Counted from the first letter of the stretch, positions 52,232 to 62,197 are shown. The stretch: 64,000 nucleotides of DNA from Pelagicoccus sp. SDUM812003 (GCF_031127815.1 NZ_JARXHY010000004.1:186001-250000), one strand, 5' to 3'. The notes: generated by a model not told the origin, from the sequence alone. Numbers and translations: made by a program.

Positions 52232-52470
52232 TTGGTGGGTGGTGCTGTGGATTGTTTTCGCCGTGCGGTGGGGAATCTGGGCGAGTCGGCGAGTCAGGTC
52301 AAACTGGGATGCGCCGCGATGGGCGAAAGGTCCGGCTTTCCTTGGCCGGTCACGGTTTGGGTCGAGCGGACTTGCTCTAAAAAGAGGATTGCGCCGCGTC
52401 GGTGGCGGTTTTCCAATACGGCCGTTCGAACGACGTTTCTTTCGGCCCCCTTTCCCCAGCACCGAGCCCT

Positions 52471-54366
52471 ATGCAGACTCTATTCATCGCCATCGGAGCG
52501 GGCGTCTTGTATCTTGTCGCGTACCACACCTACGGCAAGTACCTCGCTCGCCGCATTTTCAAGCTGCGTGACGACGTGCCGGCGCCCAGCGTGGCGCTCA
52601 ACGACGATCGCGATTTCGTGCCGACCGACAAGTTCGTGGTGTTCGGCCACCATTTCACCTCCATCGCCGGCACGGGCCCGATCGTGGGTCCGGCCATCGC
52701 GGTGATTTGGGGATGGGCGCCTGCCTTGCTTTGGGTGTTGTTTGGCTCGATCCTATTGGGGGCGGTGCACGATTTCGGCAGTCTGGTGGTCTCGCTGCGA
52801 AATCGGGGCCAGACGGTGGGGGAGATTTCCGGACGCGTGCTTAATCCGCGGATACGCCTGCTGTTTCTCATCATTCTTTTCTTCACCCTCACTATCGTGC
52901 TGGCGATTTTCGGTCTGGTGATCGCGGTGGTGTTTCGCAGCTATCCCAGCGCCATCTTTCCCTGCTTGGTGCAGATCCCATTGGCGGTGGCGATCGGCGT
53001 GTGGCTGCATCGCAAAGGCGTCGGCCTGCTGATCCCGTCGGTGCTCGCTCTCGTGGCGATGTACGTTTCGGTAGCTTTCGGCGACCGGGACGGTCCCATC
53101 CACGCCTTCAACGCCGCTTTGGCGGCCTGGCCGAATGGGACTTGGGTGGTGGCCCTGCTGCTGTACTCCTACATCGCTTCGGTTTTGCCGGTGTGGTCGC
53201 TGCTGCAGCCGCGCGATTTCATCAACAGCCTGCAGCTGATCACGGCCCTGGCCTTGGTGGTGGTCGGCTTGTTGGTGGCGGCGTTTTTCGGCGGAGCGCC
53301 CGTGGGCGGCTCCCAGCTGCGTCCGAGCCTGGAGATCGCTGCTCCCGCTTTCCAGAGCGCGGATTTGGGAGCGCCTTTGATCTTCCCGTTTCTTTTCATC
53401 ACGGTGGCCTGCGGGGCGATTAGCGGGTTTCACTGCCTGGTCTCCAGCGGGACTTCGAGCAAGCAGCTGCGCTGCGAAACGGATGCTCAGTTCGTGGGCT
53501 ACGGTTCCATGCTGCTGGAAGGCTTTCTGGCCACCCTGGTGATCTTGGCCTGCGTGGCGGGCCTCGGCCTGGGCATCACGGGCAAGGGCGGGGAGCTGCT
53601 GATGGGGGAGGCGGCCTTCGCGGATCGCTACGCTTCCTGGGCGGCGGCGGGCGGTCTGGCTTCCAAGGTTGGGGCCTTCGTGGACGGTTCGGCGAATTTC
53701 CTCAAGGCGATCGGCTTGCCAGCCGGGTTCTCGGTAGCGCTGATGGGCGTGCTGGTGGCCTCGTTTGCCGCCACCACTTTGGATACCGCATGTCGGTTGC
53801 AGCGCTACGTCGTCCAGGAGCTGGCGGGACTGTTCGTGGAGCGCGATCCCGGCGGGAGAGCGATCGTTTCCGCCAATCCGGTTTCTTGGCTGACGGACAA
53901 GCACGGGGCCACGGTCTTCGCGGTCGGGACGGCTTTCCTGCTCGCCGCCTTTCCGCCCGCAGGCAAGGAATGGGCTTGGGAAAACGTGGGCGTTGGTGGG
54001 ATGATCCTCTGGCCTATGTTCGGGGCGACCAACCAATTGCTAGGCGGATTGGCCTTTTTGGTGGTGGCGTTTTGGATGTGGCGACGACGCTTGCCGGTGT
54101 GGTTCGTGGTGTTGCCGACGGCGTTCATGCTGGTCATGCCGGCTTGGGCGATGGGCTATCAGCTGCTTCACCCTGAAACGGGTTGGCTGTTCGCCGAAGC
54201 CAGGAATTGGCCGTTGGTGCTGATCGCTCTCGCGACCATCGTCCTGGAAGCCTGGATGCTGGTGGAGGCATTTCTCTGCTGGCCCAAGGCGAAAGGAGTG
54301 CTGGAGCAAGGCGTCGGCGGAGTCGGAGGCGCCGAGGCTTCGGCAGAGGGAGGGCGTTCCTGCTAG
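52471..54366 (+). CDS. cstA: Carbon starvation protein CstA (pyruvate/peptide transporter family)
   Basis: 631 aa from the ATG at 52471 (MQTLFIAIGAGVLYL); upstream starts are unsupported. About 16 membrane helices. Signature phrases: PTDKFVVFGHHFTSIAGTGP near residue 70, GSILLGAVHDFGSLVVSLRN and SGTSSKQL. CstA proteins transport pyruvate or peptides and are induced by carbon shortage in E. coli. The last 25 residues are Gly/Glu-rich. The preceding gap has no recognisable CRP site. Confidence 0.95.
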   Translation: MQTLFIAIGAGVLYLVAYHTYGKYLARRIFKLRDDVPAPSVALNDDRDFVPTDKFVVFGHHFTSIAGTGPIVGPAIAVIWGWAPALLWVLFGSILLGAVHDFGSLVVSLRNRGQTVGEISGRVLNPRIRLLFLIILFFTLTIVLAIFGLVIAVVFRSYPSAIFPCLVQIPLAVAIGVWLHRKGVGLLIPSVLALVAMYVSVAFGDRDGPIHAFNAALAAWPNGTWVVALLLYSYIASVLPVWSLLQPRDFINSLQLITALALVVVGLLVAAFFGGAPVGGSQLRPSLEIAAPAFQSADLGAPLIFPFLFITVACGAISGFHCLVSSGTSSKQLRCETDAQFVGYGSMLLEGFLATLVILACVAGLGLGITGKGGELLMGEAAFADRYASWAAAGGLASKVGAFVDGSANFLKAIGLPAGFSVALMGVLVASFAATTLDTACRLQRYVVQELAGLFVERDPGGRAIVSANPVSWLTDKHGATVFAVGTAFLLAAFPPAGKEWAWENVGVGGMILWPMFGATNQLLGGLAFLVVAFWMWRRRLPVWFVVLPTAFMLVMPAWAMGYQLLHPETGWLFAEARNWPLVLIALATIVLEAWMLVEAFLCWPKAKGVLEQGVGGVGGAEASAEGGRSC

Positions 54367-54432
54367 TTGATTTAGGTTGCGACCCGGGCCCTTTGCCCTG
54401 TTGTTTGGCCATCCCACGTCTTGTTATTTACG

Positions 54433-56229
54433 ATGAAGCAATTCCTAAAAATGTTCTTCGCTTCGCTGCTTGCGATCTGTTTCGCGGTGGTGATGTGCTC
54501 CCTGTTCTTCGCGTTGCTGCTCAGCATGCTCATCGCCATGAGCGAACCGCAGCCGGTGGTGAAGGCGAATAGCGTGCTGGTGTTCGATATGTCTGTCGCG
54601 GTGCAGGATCGCCCTGTGGGACAAACCGGCCGAGAGTTCATCGATCAGGCCATGGGCATGCCAATCGCCGGCGCGGTGTCGATGCGTTCGCTCACGGAAG
54701 GGATTCGCCTGGCGGCGACGGATAGCGACATCAAGGCGCTGCTGCTAAAAGGATCTTTTCGCGTGGATGGGTACAGCTCAGGCTTTGCGGCGCTACGGGA
54801 GGTCAAGGAGGCGATCGAAGCGTTTTCCGAATCTGGCAAGCCGGTCTATGCCTACACCTATTATCCGACGGCTCGCGATCTCTACGTCTTGTCGGCGGTC
54901 GATACGGTTTACATGAATCCGGAAGGTCTAGTGGCGGATACCGGCATGTCGATGAGCGGCATGTACCTCGGCGGTTTCATGGACAAGTACGGCATCGGGG
55001 TGCAGGTGACGCGAGCGGGCGAATACAAGGCGGCTGCCGAATCCTTCGTGCTGGAGGGCATGAGCGAACCGGCCCGCGAGGCGAACCAGGCGCTGCTGGA
55101 AGATTTTTGGCAGGAATATTTGGATACGATCGCCGCAGGCTCGGATCTCGAGCCGGGCGTCTATCAGGAAAAACTGAACGAACTGGGCATGCTGCAGGCC
55201 TCCGAGGCCCTGGAGCTTGGCTTGGTGGACGAGCTGGCGCATTCCCATGTTCTCCTGGAGGAGATGCAGCGGATTTCCGGCGAAGAGGAGGATGGACTCT
55301 CCTTCACGCAGACCAGCATGTCAGCCTACCTGTCGGCCAAGGTGAAGCCAAGGTATTCGAGCAGTGGATACGTTTCGGTGATCTATGCTGAAGGGCCTAT
55401 TGTGGATGGGGAGGGCGATCCGAGTGAAGTCGGCAGCGACCGTTTCGTCCGAGAGATTCGCAAGGCGCGTCTCGATGAGGACGTGAAGGCCATTGTGCTG
55501 CGAGTGAATTCGCCTGGCGGCAGCGCCCTGGCGAGCGAGATGATCCAAAAGGAACTGCGTCTAGCTCAGGAGGCAGGCAAACCGTTGGTGGTTTCCATGG
55601 GGACCTACGCTGCTTCGGGCGGGTATTGGATTTCCGCCTACGCGGACCGGATTTTCGCCCAGCCGAACACCCTGACCGGTTCCATTGGCGTGATCGGCAT
55701 CTTCTTCAATTTCGAGGAGATCGCCGGTACGCATGGGGTCAATTTCGATACGGTCAAGATGACTGAGCACGCGGATTTGATGGACAGCTTCCGAGCGAAG
55801 ACGGAGGAGGAGATGAGTTTGGTGCAACGGCAGGTGGATATGGTGTACGATTCCTTTCTCAACAAGGTCGCGCAAGGGCGAGGTCTGGACGTGGAGCGGG
55901 TGCGGGAGATCGCTGGAGGCCGTATCTGGTCGGGAGTGGACGCGCTGGATCTAGGCCTGGTCGATGAGCTGGGAGGGCTGAACGACGCCATCGCCTTCGC
56001 TGGTCGAGAGGCCGGTTTAGGCTCCGAGCCAACCATCCAGGAACGCCCCGAGCCGGTGGATTTCTTCAAGCAACTAAGTGAGAGCCTTGCCAAGCAGGGA
56101 GCGAGCGTGAACCAGGAGCTGCTCAAGCCGGTGGCTCGGTTATACGGAGAGCTCAATGAATTGGGAAGCCGCTACAACGATCCGAAAGGCGTGTATGCGA
56201 TTTTACCCTACGAAATAGAGATAGACTGA
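54433..56229 (+). CDS. sppA: Signal peptide peptidase SppA, long (67K) type
   Basis: 598 aa from the ATG at 54433. An N-terminal membrane anchor (about 8-38) is followed by two tandem SppA domains. The catalytic lysine is in RAGEYKAAAESF (N-domain) and the nucleophile Ser in AASGGYWISAYAD (C-domain), with LTGSIGVIGIF following. It degrades cleaved signal peptides in the inner membrane. SufT-like follows by 13 bp and cstA precedes by 66 bp, all on the plus strand. Confidence 0.95.
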   Translation: MKQFLKMFFASLLAICFAVVMCSLFFALLLSMLIAMSEPQPVVKANSVLVFDMSVAVQDRPVGQTGREFIDQAMGMPIAGAVSMRSLTEGIRLAATDSDIKALLLKGSFRVDGYSSGFAALREVKEAIEAFSESGKPVYAYTYYPTARDLYVLSAVDTVYMNPEGLVADTGMSMSGMYLGGFMDKYGIGVQVTRAGEYKAAAESFVLEGMSEPAREANQALLEDFWQEYLDTIAAGSDLEPGVYQEKLNELGMLQASEALELGLVDELAHSHVLLEEMQRISGEEEDGLSFTQTSMSAYLSAKVKPRYSSSGYVSVIYAEGPIVDGEGDPSEVGSDRFVREIRKARLDEDVKAIVLRVNSPGGSALASEMIQKELRLAQEAGKPLVVSMGTYAASGGYWISAYADRIFAQPNTLTGSIGVIGIFFNFEEIAGTHGVNFDTVKMTEHADLMDSFRAKTEEEMSLVQRQVDMVYDSFLNKVAQGRGLDVERVREIAGGRIWSGVDALDLGLVDELGGLNDAIAFAGREAGLGSEPTIQERPEPVDFFKQLSESLAKQGASVNQELLKPVARLYGELNELGSRYNDPKGVYAILPYEIEID

Positions 56230-56242
56230 AGGACGAGAAGGT

Positions 56243-56776
56243 ATGGAGACGAAACTCATTCGAAACTGCAGCGCGACTGCGATTCCCGCGGGAACCGCGG
56301 CAACTTTGGAAAAAGGAACGTCCGTCCTGGTGACGCAGACGTTGGGCGGCAATGTCACTGTGCGCACGGATCAAGGCCTTTTCCGCATCGCAAGCGTGGA
56401 TGTGGACGCATTGGAGGAGATCGAGCTGGGCGAAGGCGGAGACAGCTCCCAGCCATCGGAAGACTCCTTGGAAGATCAGGTTTGGGGCGCTCTCAAGCAG
56501 TGCTACGACCCGGAAATACCGATCAATATCGTGGACCTTGGCCTTGTCTATGACCTGCGCGTGGAACCGGACGGTTCGGGGCAGAGCAATGTCTTCGTCA
56601 AGATGACGCTCACGGCGCAGGGATGCGGCATGGGACCTGTCATTGCCGAGGATGCTCGCACTCGTATCCAGCTTTTGGATGAGGTGAAGGAAGCCACGGT
56701 CGACATCGTTTGGGATCCAGTCTGGAGTCCGCAGATGATTTCCGAGGAAGGCCGCAAGGTGCTGGGGATCGAGTAG
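56243..56776 (+). CDS. sufT: SufT-like iron-sulfur assembly protein (MIP18 family)
   Basis: 177 aa. Residues 1-65 are an N-terminal extension seen in SufT proteins (ATLEKGTSVLVTQTLGGNVT), the rest the MIP18/PaaD domain with CYDPEIPINIVDLGLVYDL, LTAQGCGMGP (conserved Cys) and VVWDPVWSP-type end (here IVWDPVWSPQMIS). It helps mature Fe-S proteins. No suf operon is near. It is 13 bp after sppA and so probably shares its transcript. Confidence 0.9.
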   Translation: METKLIRNCSATAIPAGTAATLEKGTSVLVTQTLGGNVTVRTDQGLFRIASVDVDALEEIELGEGGDSSQPSEDSLEDQVWGALKQCYDPEIPINIVDLGLVYDLRVEPDGSGQSNVFVKMTLTAQGCGMGPVIAEDARTRIQLLDEVKEATVDIVWDPVWSPQMISEEGRKVLGIE

Positions 56777-56814
56777 GCGTCCGCGAACGATTGGGGCAAG
56801 GTCGCTCCCTTCCC

Positions 56815-57876
56815 TCAGCTCTCGCAATTGGGACGGGCGACGACGCCCTCGAACGGTTCATCTGCGAAGAAGCGTCCAGGCTCGTCGGGCATGTGGCGAT
56901 CGCAGATCTCGAAGAGCTGATCCTCCGTTTTGGCTCGCCGCATTTCGTAGAGGAACGCGCCGTCGGGATCGACTCCTTGGCCGACGAAGTTGAGGTATTT
57001 CTTCATCTTGTTGACCTTCCCTCTCTCGGGGAGGTGCGGCTTGCTGACTTCCGAGTACAGCATGTGTACATACCGGTTTACTTCGTATAAGGGAATTCTG
57101 GATACCGGCAATCCAGCTTGCTCCTCGCGGATCTGCTTGAAGATCCATGGATTTCGGATGGCGTGGCGCCCTACCATGACTCCCTCCGCTCCGGTGAAGT
57201 CGAGGGCCCATCGAGCTTTCCTTGCCGAGGTGATGTCGCCGTTTGCCAGCACTGGACAGGATACCGATTCCACGGCCTGCTTGATATAGTCGTAGTGGAC
57301 TTCGCTGCGGTACATTTCCTTCACAGTTCGACCGTGGAGGCTAAGCATGTCGACCTGATGCTTGTTGATGAGCTCGAGCAGCGGCGCGAAGTTTTCGGTA
57401 TCCTGAAAACCTATACGCATCTTCACAGTGAAGAGTCCGGGGATCGCTTGGCGCAAGGCGCCTAGGATGGCGTCGACTTTCGCCACATCGCGCAGCAGCC
57501 CGCCTCCGCACTGCTTCTTATAGACGGTCGGGGAGGGACAGCCCATGTTGAGGTCGATGCCGGCGACCGGATAGTTGAGCAGCTCCTTGGCGCTGCGCAG
57601 CAGGTGGCGGGTATCTTCGCCGATCATCTGGGCGAAGACTGGCCGGTCGGTGTCGTTTTGGGTGATCGCCTCCAGGATGTGCTTCTCGAGTCGCGACTGG
57701 GCATGCACGCGAAAGTACTCCGTGACGTAGTAGTCCGGCGCTCCGAAGGCGCTGATCACGCGCATGAAAGGGCGATCCGTCACGTCCTGCATGGGAGCGA
57801 GGGCGGTGATCGGCTGGCCCTCCACGATAGGTGCGGGCAAGCGGGTTCGCTGGGCGTTTCGGATTTCGGAGCTCAT
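56815..57876 (-). CDS. dus: tRNA-dihydrouridine synthase
   Basis: 353 aa FMN-dependent TIM-barrel reductase. Seen: ALAPMQDVTDRPFMRVI at the N-terminus, DLNMGCPSPTVYKKQCGG with the catalytic Cys in GCP, SLHGRTVKEMY, ANGDITS and MVGRHAIRNPWIF. It reduces uridines in the tRNA D loop. Whether DusA-, B- or C-like cannot be told here, although it is closest in spirit to DusB. It converges with sufT-like. Confidence 0.93.
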   Translation of the reverse strand: MSSEIRNAQRTRLPAPIVEGQPITALAPMQDVTDRPFMRVISAFGAPDYYVTEYFRVHAQSRLEKHILEAITQNDTDRPVFAQMIGEDTRHLLRSAKELLNYPVAGIDLNMGCPSPTVYKKQCGGGLLRDVAKVDAILGALRQAIPGLFTVKMRIGFQDTENFAPLLELINKHQVDMLSLHGRTVKEMYRSEVHYDYIKQAVESVSCPVLANGDITSARKARWALDFTGAEGVMVGRHAIRNPWIFKQIREEQAGLPVSRIPLYEVNRYVHMLYSEVSKPHLPERGKVNKMKKYLNFVGQGVDPDGAFLYEMRRAKTEDQLFEICDRHMPDEPGRFFADEPFEGVVARPNCES

Positions 57877-57979
57877 GAACTAGGCAGAAGGAAGAACCGC
57901 AAACGCGGGGCGAGACAAGTCCGTTTCGCTGAATGTCGCCAGCTCGGGCTTGGAAAAGGCTGACGGCAGTCCGTCTCGT

Positions 57980-58483
57980 CTAGAAGGCGATGGCGATATG
58001 GCTTTGCAGCGGCTGCTGGTGAAACTGGTCGCTATCTCCGCGGTCTCCGCGGTCGCCGCTATGCACGGCGAGGGCGATCGAAACGGCTTGGGACGGACGG
58101 TAGCGCATGCCTAGGGAAGGGGACAGGGTCGTCTTCCAATTCGTGGCGCGCAGTCGCGCTTCGTAGCTTCCCTCGACGTAGAGGGAGAGGCTGCGTTCGG
58201 CGTTTTTCCAGGCCATGCTCGCTTTTCCTTTCACGGCGTTGGCCGAACCGTGATCGTAGACCTGGAAGCGGCTTTCAAAGGCGGACTGGCGGTGGCTCTG
58301 GAGGAATGTCTCTAGTTTACGGATACGCTGTTCTGTTTTTTCGTCGGTGGAGTTGGCTTTGAGCGCGTAGGAGGGGTGCGGAGCGGTCTCCCTGACGCTG
58401 GTTTCGCTGAGGCGTTCGCTTGCTTGGCTGGATAGCCCAGCGAAGCAGGCGCTCGCGATGAGAGCGAGTTTGGCTATGGGCAT
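57980..58483 (-). CDS. Small hypothetical exported protein, possibly outer-membrane
   Basis: 167 aa from the ATG at 58483. Signal peptide (MPIAKLALIASACFAGLSS, cleaved after QAS), a helical stretch (EQRIRKLETFLQSH), then beta-strand-like alternation (ERSLSLYVEGSYEARLRA, LSPSLGMRYRPSQAVSIALA) and a C-terminal Phe. The last feature is common in Gram-negative outer-membrane barrels. It is too small for a full porin, so it may be a fragment or a small barrel. No family recognised. Confidence 0.7.
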   Translation of the reverse strand: MPIAKLALIASACFAGLSSQASERLSETSVRETAPHPSYALKANSTDEKTEQRIRKLETFLQSHRQSAFESRFQVYDHGSANAVKGKASMAWKNAERSLSLYVEGSYEARLRATNWKTTLSPSLGMRYRPSQAVSIALAVHSGDRGDRGDSDQFHQQPLQSHIAIAF

Positions 58484-58827
58484 CGGTTTCGATTTTCGGA
58501 CAGATGGATCTGTTCGATCGGCGAGGTCTTGGCGGTCGCTCTTAAACGGGACGATGCGAATTCGGGAAAGACGAAACCGCTGGCTGAAAGGCATTTCGCC
58601 GCTGTTTTATGGTGGCTGCTCCATTTCGCCATGATGGCATCAGGGAACTGCGGATAGGGCTCAAGGGAAGACGGCGACGGCGGGCGGAACTGGGACGAAA
58701 TGCCATGCCAGTTCTGCTTGCCGATTGACGCTGCGAGACGATTTGCTGTATCGTTCAATCTACTACTTTCTCGCTTTTGCGGCGCGCCGACCGCTCTCTG
58801 GCTGACGCGCTGCGTCGCCCGCTTCAT
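58484..58827. other. Divergent intergenic region before the GAF hybrid kinase
   Basis: No gene. It has a long-range inverted repeat GGCATTTCG (58590-58598) / CGAAATGCC (58696-58704). A possible promoter is TTGACG (58725-58730), 18-bp spacer, TATCGT (58749-58754), for the kinase. Both are guesses by eye. Confidence 0.35.
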
Positions 58828-60567
58828 ATGGTAAACGAACGACGCTCGGAGCCGACTCGAGCCGATCGCTCCCTCGCGATCGCCCCGGAGGGATGGCTCG
58901 AATCCAAACTCGCTCTGGTGAGCGAGGCGGCGCTGTTGTTGGGCAAGGCCGCTACCGCGGACGACGTGCTGCGCGAGGCGGTGGTGGTGGCTCAGGAGCG
59001 GCTCGAGTTCAACCGCATCGGCACCTGGTTTTTCGAGGACGATGGCAAGGTGGCGATCGGGGCCTACGGTGTGGACGAGAACGCCCGACTATGCGACGAG
59101 AGGGGACACCGGATTTTCGACCGCACCGGAGTGCTCGCTCGCATGCGCGAGCACTGGGAGAGGCCGCCCTTTTTCTTCGTGCAGACCGGGATCGAGCTGT
59201 GCAATTCTCGAGCCGAGGTGGTGGGGACCGGAAATCACGTGACGGTGCCGATGATACACGATGGCAAGATCATGGGATTCATGGCGGCTGACGATCTTTG
59301 CCAAACGCCGGTGATCAACGATAAGGTCGGCTACCTGCTGCTGCAGTACGCGCATGTGGTCTCCAGCATCTACTTCCACAAGCTCGAGATCGACCGCACC
59401 CAGAAGGCGGAACAGGCGCTCGAGCAGGCCGAGCGCATGAAGTCCGAGTTTCTCGGCATGATGGGGCACGAAATTCGCACGCCCTTGAATGCCATCATGG
59501 GCTACGCCCAGCTGCTGGAAATGAACTGCACCCTCGAAAACGCCCGTTCGCTTTCCCGCACCATTTCGAGCTGCAGCGAGCACCTGACCTCTTTGATCAA
59601 CGGGATCCTGGAGTACTCCCATCTTTCCGATTCCGATCTGACGGAGCTCTACAAGCCCTGCGATCTGATCGAGGTCTGCCGCTCCACGGTGGACTCGTTT
59701 TCCCAGGCTTACGAGCGCAAGGGGGTGGTCTTGAGGTTCTCCCACGAAGGCACGAATCCGGGGTTGGTGAACACCGATGCGGTGGCAGTGCGGCAGGTGG
59801 TGGGAAACCTCTTGCAGAACGCCCTGAAGTTCACCGACCAGGGCGAGGTCAAGGTCGCGGTGCAATCCCAGCTGAAGTCCTTGGGCACCTCCGAGTTCTT
59901 CATCTCCATCGAGGATGAAGGCATCGGCATCGATCCGGCCCACCTGCAGGACATCTTCAAGCCTTTCAAGCAGCTCGATTCCTCGCTCACGCGCAAGGCG
60001 GGCGGGATCGGCATGGGACTGGCCATCGTGGAGCGTCTGGTCAAGGCCCTCGGCGGAAAGCTGGAGTGCGAGAGCGAGCGCGGCAAGGGGACTAAGTTCA
60101 CCATCGACTTTCTCTTCCAGAACGCGCTCGGACGGACGGTGGACGAGCGCTTCAAGGGGGAGAGCAAGCTGCCGCAAAAGAAGCGGGAGGAAGTGAAGAT
60201 CCTCACCGTGGAAGACCACGCTCCGAGCGCCCAGGTGCTGCTCAAGATGATCGAGGGTCTGGAGTATCCAAAACCGGATACGGCTGCTCATGGAGCCATC
60301 GCCAAACGCATGTTGCGAGAGCGTCCCTACGACCTGGTGCTGATGGATGTGGAGATGCCCTACATCGATGGCTTGAGCTTGACCCGCCAGATTCGAGCCG
60401 GGGAGTGCGGCCCCATCAATCGAGATGTCACCATCGTGGGCGTGACCGCCTATGCCATGAAGGCTAATCGCGATACCTGTCTGATCGCGGGGATGGACGA
60501 CTACATCCTCAAGCCGCTCAAGATGGAGCAGCTGAAGCAGGCTCTGGAACGCTGCGTGGTCGCCTAG
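58828..60567 (+). CDS. GAF-domain hybrid histidine kinase with receiver
   Basis: 579 aa from the ATG at 58828 (a TTG at 58777 is possible). There is no membrane segment, so it is cytoplasmic. A GAF-like domain (about 25-185) is followed by a coiled coil, HisKA with His214 in MGHEIRTPLN, and HATPase with NALKFTD, EDEGIGI and GGIGMGLAIVERL. The C-terminal receiver (about 456-575) has EDH, Asp507 in LMDVEMP, and the Lys in ILKPLK. Signal and downstream partner are unknown. It resembles the other hybrid kinase in layout but not in sensor. Confidence 0.94.
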   Translation: MVNERRSEPTRADRSLAIAPEGWLESKLALVSEAALLLGKAATADDVLREAVVVAQERLEFNRIGTWFFEDDGKVAIGAYGVDENARLCDERGHRIFDRTGVLARMREHWERPPFFFVQTGIELCNSRAEVVGTGNHVTVPMIHDGKIMGFMAADDLCQTPVINDKVGYLLLQYAHVVSSIYFHKLEIDRTQKAEQALEQAERMKSEFLGMMGHEIRTPLNAIMGYAQLLEMNCTLENARSLSRTISSCSEHLTSLINGILEYSHLSDSDLTELYKPCDLIEVCRSTVDSFSQAYERKGVVLRFSHEGTNPGLVNTDAVAVRQVVGNLLQNALKFTDQGEVKVAVQSQLKSLGTSEFFISIEDEGIGIDPAHLQDIFKPFKQLDSSLTRKAGGIGMGLAIVERLVKALGGKLECESERGKGTKFTIDFLFQNALGRTVDERFKGESKLPQKKREEVKILTVEDHAPSAQVLLKMIEGLEYPKPDTAAHGAIAKRMLRERPYDLVLMDVEMPYIDGLSLTRQIRAGECGPINRDVTIVGVTAYAMKANRDTCLIAGMDDYILKPLKMEQLKQALERCVVA

Positions 60568-60682
60568 TGGGGACGCCGCGTTTCGGGCAGTCTGGTGTTT
60601 GGGCAGCTTGGCTAATCTGCGTTCGGGCGACGCAAAGCCGTGGCGGAAAGCGGGGCGGAAACGCCCGGGCGCTGGACGGCGC

Positions 60683-61141
60683 TCAGCCTTCGTTTTCCTC
60701 GTTTTGCTGCTTGAGCACCCGCTCGAGGATGGAGCTCATGTCCTCGGTGGAGTTGAAGACCTTTTCCGCAACGTAGATCGGCACCTTGTTTTGCAGCGAG
60801 AGCACGATGGAGTCGCTCGGGCGGGCGTCCAGCTCGATGATCTTGGTATCGACCTCGTTGCTCATCTCCAGGAAAATGCGGGCGAAAAAGGTGCTTTCCT
60901 GCACGTCATTGATGATGATGCGGGTGATCTTGGCCTCCAGACCCAGCAGCATGGCGGAAATCAGGTCGTGGGTGAGGGGACGCTCCTTTTTCACGCCGTT
61001 GAGGGCCATGGAAATGGCGTTGCCCACGCTGTGATCCACGTAGATCACGAAGACCTTGTCATCGTTGCCGAGGAAGACGGCGCAGCCGTTCACGGTCGGC
61101 ATGACTCCTTTCACGGAAACTTGGATGACGCTGGTATTCAT
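60683..61141 (-). CDS. Bifunctional nuclease (BFN/DUF151) domain protein
   Basis: 152 aa. It is the whole BFN domain: VFLGNDDKVFVIYVDHSVGN near the N-terminus, RPLTHDLISAMLLGLEA in the middle, and the family signature IIELDARPSDSIVLSL. Members include the plant AtBBD1 nucleases; bacterial functions are poorly known. It stands alone on the minus strand between the kinase and MarR-type genes. Confidence 0.92.
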   Translation of the reverse strand: MNTSVIQVSVKGVMPTVNGCAVFLGNDDKVFVIYVDHSVGNAISMALNGVKKERPLTHDLISAMLLGLEAKITRIIINDVQESTFFARIFLEMSNEVDTKIIELDARPSDSIVLSLQNKVPIYVAEKVFNSTEDMSSILERVLKQQNEENEG

Positions 61142-61477
61142 TCGTTCGGGCGGTCGCGTTCGCTGGCGAGATTAGCGGTTTGCTGAGTCGTGATCGTAAA
61201 CAGGCATCGTCAGCGGAGAGCAAACATTTAAGACAGCCTCGGATAATTCCCGTTTCATTGCAATGCTTCGCTCTCAGCATTTGGACGGAGGGGAGTCGAC
61301 GGAGCCTCACGGCGGGCGCGCATCCAGTCGGGAGAAGAGGATTTTCGGATCAGCCTGGGGGGGCGACTGAGGCCCGAGCCGAGCGGGGCTGCGGACTGCA
61401 GCGCCAGGTCACGCCGCTGGCTTTCGACCCCGAATGCAGGCTAATCCGTTACGAATACGCGACTTAGCTAGCTTCCC

Positions 61478-61506
61478 TTGACAGGGGTGTGGCGACCGTC
61501 GATAGT
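61478..61506 (+). promoter_or_regulatory. Promoter of the MarR-type gene
   Basis: TTGACA (61478-61483), 17-bp spacer, GATAGT (61501-61506). The -35 is perfect and the -10 matches four of six. It overlaps the upstream GTG frame start at 61489, which is therefore not the real start. Transcription would begin near 61513. Confidence 0.6.
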
Positions 61507-61521
61507 TCGCACACGAATTAT

Positions 61522-61540
61522 TTGCGCACGAACCGTGCAA
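61522..61540. promoter_or_regulatory. Candidate MarR operator
   Basis: TTGCGCACGAACCGTGCAA contains the perfect inverted repeat GCACG/CGTGC around AAC. It lies about 10-30 bp after the predicted start of transcription, a position suited to autorepression, and upstream of the ATG at 61561. Prediction by eye. Confidence 0.45.
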
Positions 61541-61560
61541 TCGAATCGATGGAAGCAAGA

Positions 61561-62160
61561 ATGGCAGATGAAATGCAGGAATCCGAGCTCCCCGAGGAGG
61601 AGGTGTCGGAGAGCCTGCCTGTTTTGCCCAAGGAGCGCTACGACTTGCGCATCTTGAGATCGTTGCGTCGCATCATCCGCTCCGTGGACAGCCACTCGCG
61701 TCGCCTCGCCACGGAGCACGGCATGACGGTGCCTCAGCTGCTCTGCATGCTCAAGATCGACGAGCGCGGCCCGTTGACGGTGAAGGAGCTATCCAGGGAG
61801 GTTTTTCTCAATCCCAGCACCATCGTCGGCATCGTGGATCGTCTGGAACGATCAGGCATTTTCGCTCGCGAGCGATCGGACAGCGACCGGCGTCGCGTGC
61901 GCATCTCGCTCACGGATGAAGGCAAGCGACGAGTGGCCTGTTCTCCATCCCCCTTGCAGGACAATCTGGTCCAGGCGATCGACAGGCTCCCGGAGCTGGA
62001 GCGCGCCACGATCGCGCTCTCACTAGAAAAGCTCATCGAGTGTATCGATGCCCCGCTTGGCGGCTCCAAGGGACTGCATTCCGACCGAACTGCGCCCGTG
62101 CTGGAGTCCGCCAAGGACCTGGAATCAGGTCCCCCGTTTCGTACCGAAATCGCGGGCTAA
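61561..62160 (+). CDS. MarR-family transcriptional regulator
   Basis: 199 aa from the ATG at 61561, favoured because GGAAG (61551-61555) precedes it; the ATG at 61549 has none. A winged HTH of MarR type is clear: GMTVPQLLCMLKIDERGPLT, then LSREVFLNPSTIVGIVDRLE and a wing RSDSDRRRVRISLTDEGK. About 30 residues at the N-terminus and 35 at the end are extra. The two downstream genes on the same strand (starting 37 and 72 bp beyond the preceding stops) are likely targets or partners. The ligand is unknown. Confidence 0.93.
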   Translation: MADEMQESELPEEEVSESLPVLPKERYDLRILRSLRRIIRSVDSHSRRLATEHGMTVPQLLCMLKIDERGPLTVKELSREVFLNPSTIVGIVDRLERSGIFARERSDSDRRRVRISLTDEGKRRVACSPSPLQDNLVQAIDRLPELERATIALSLEKLIECIDAPLGGSKGLHSDRTAPVLESAKDLESGPPFRTEIAG

Positions 62161-62197
62161 GCGCCTGCTTGTCAGTCGGAAGCTCAACCCCGGACCC

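Noticed and set aside
52753-54036. 427-codon antisense ORF over cstA
   Set aside because: Shadow of a membrane-protein gene; Arg/Gln/His-rich and without any motif.
61180-61467. 95-codon plus-strand ORF between the BFN and MarR-type genes
   Set aside because: No start signal, composition unlike a folded protein, and it ends just before a good promoter.
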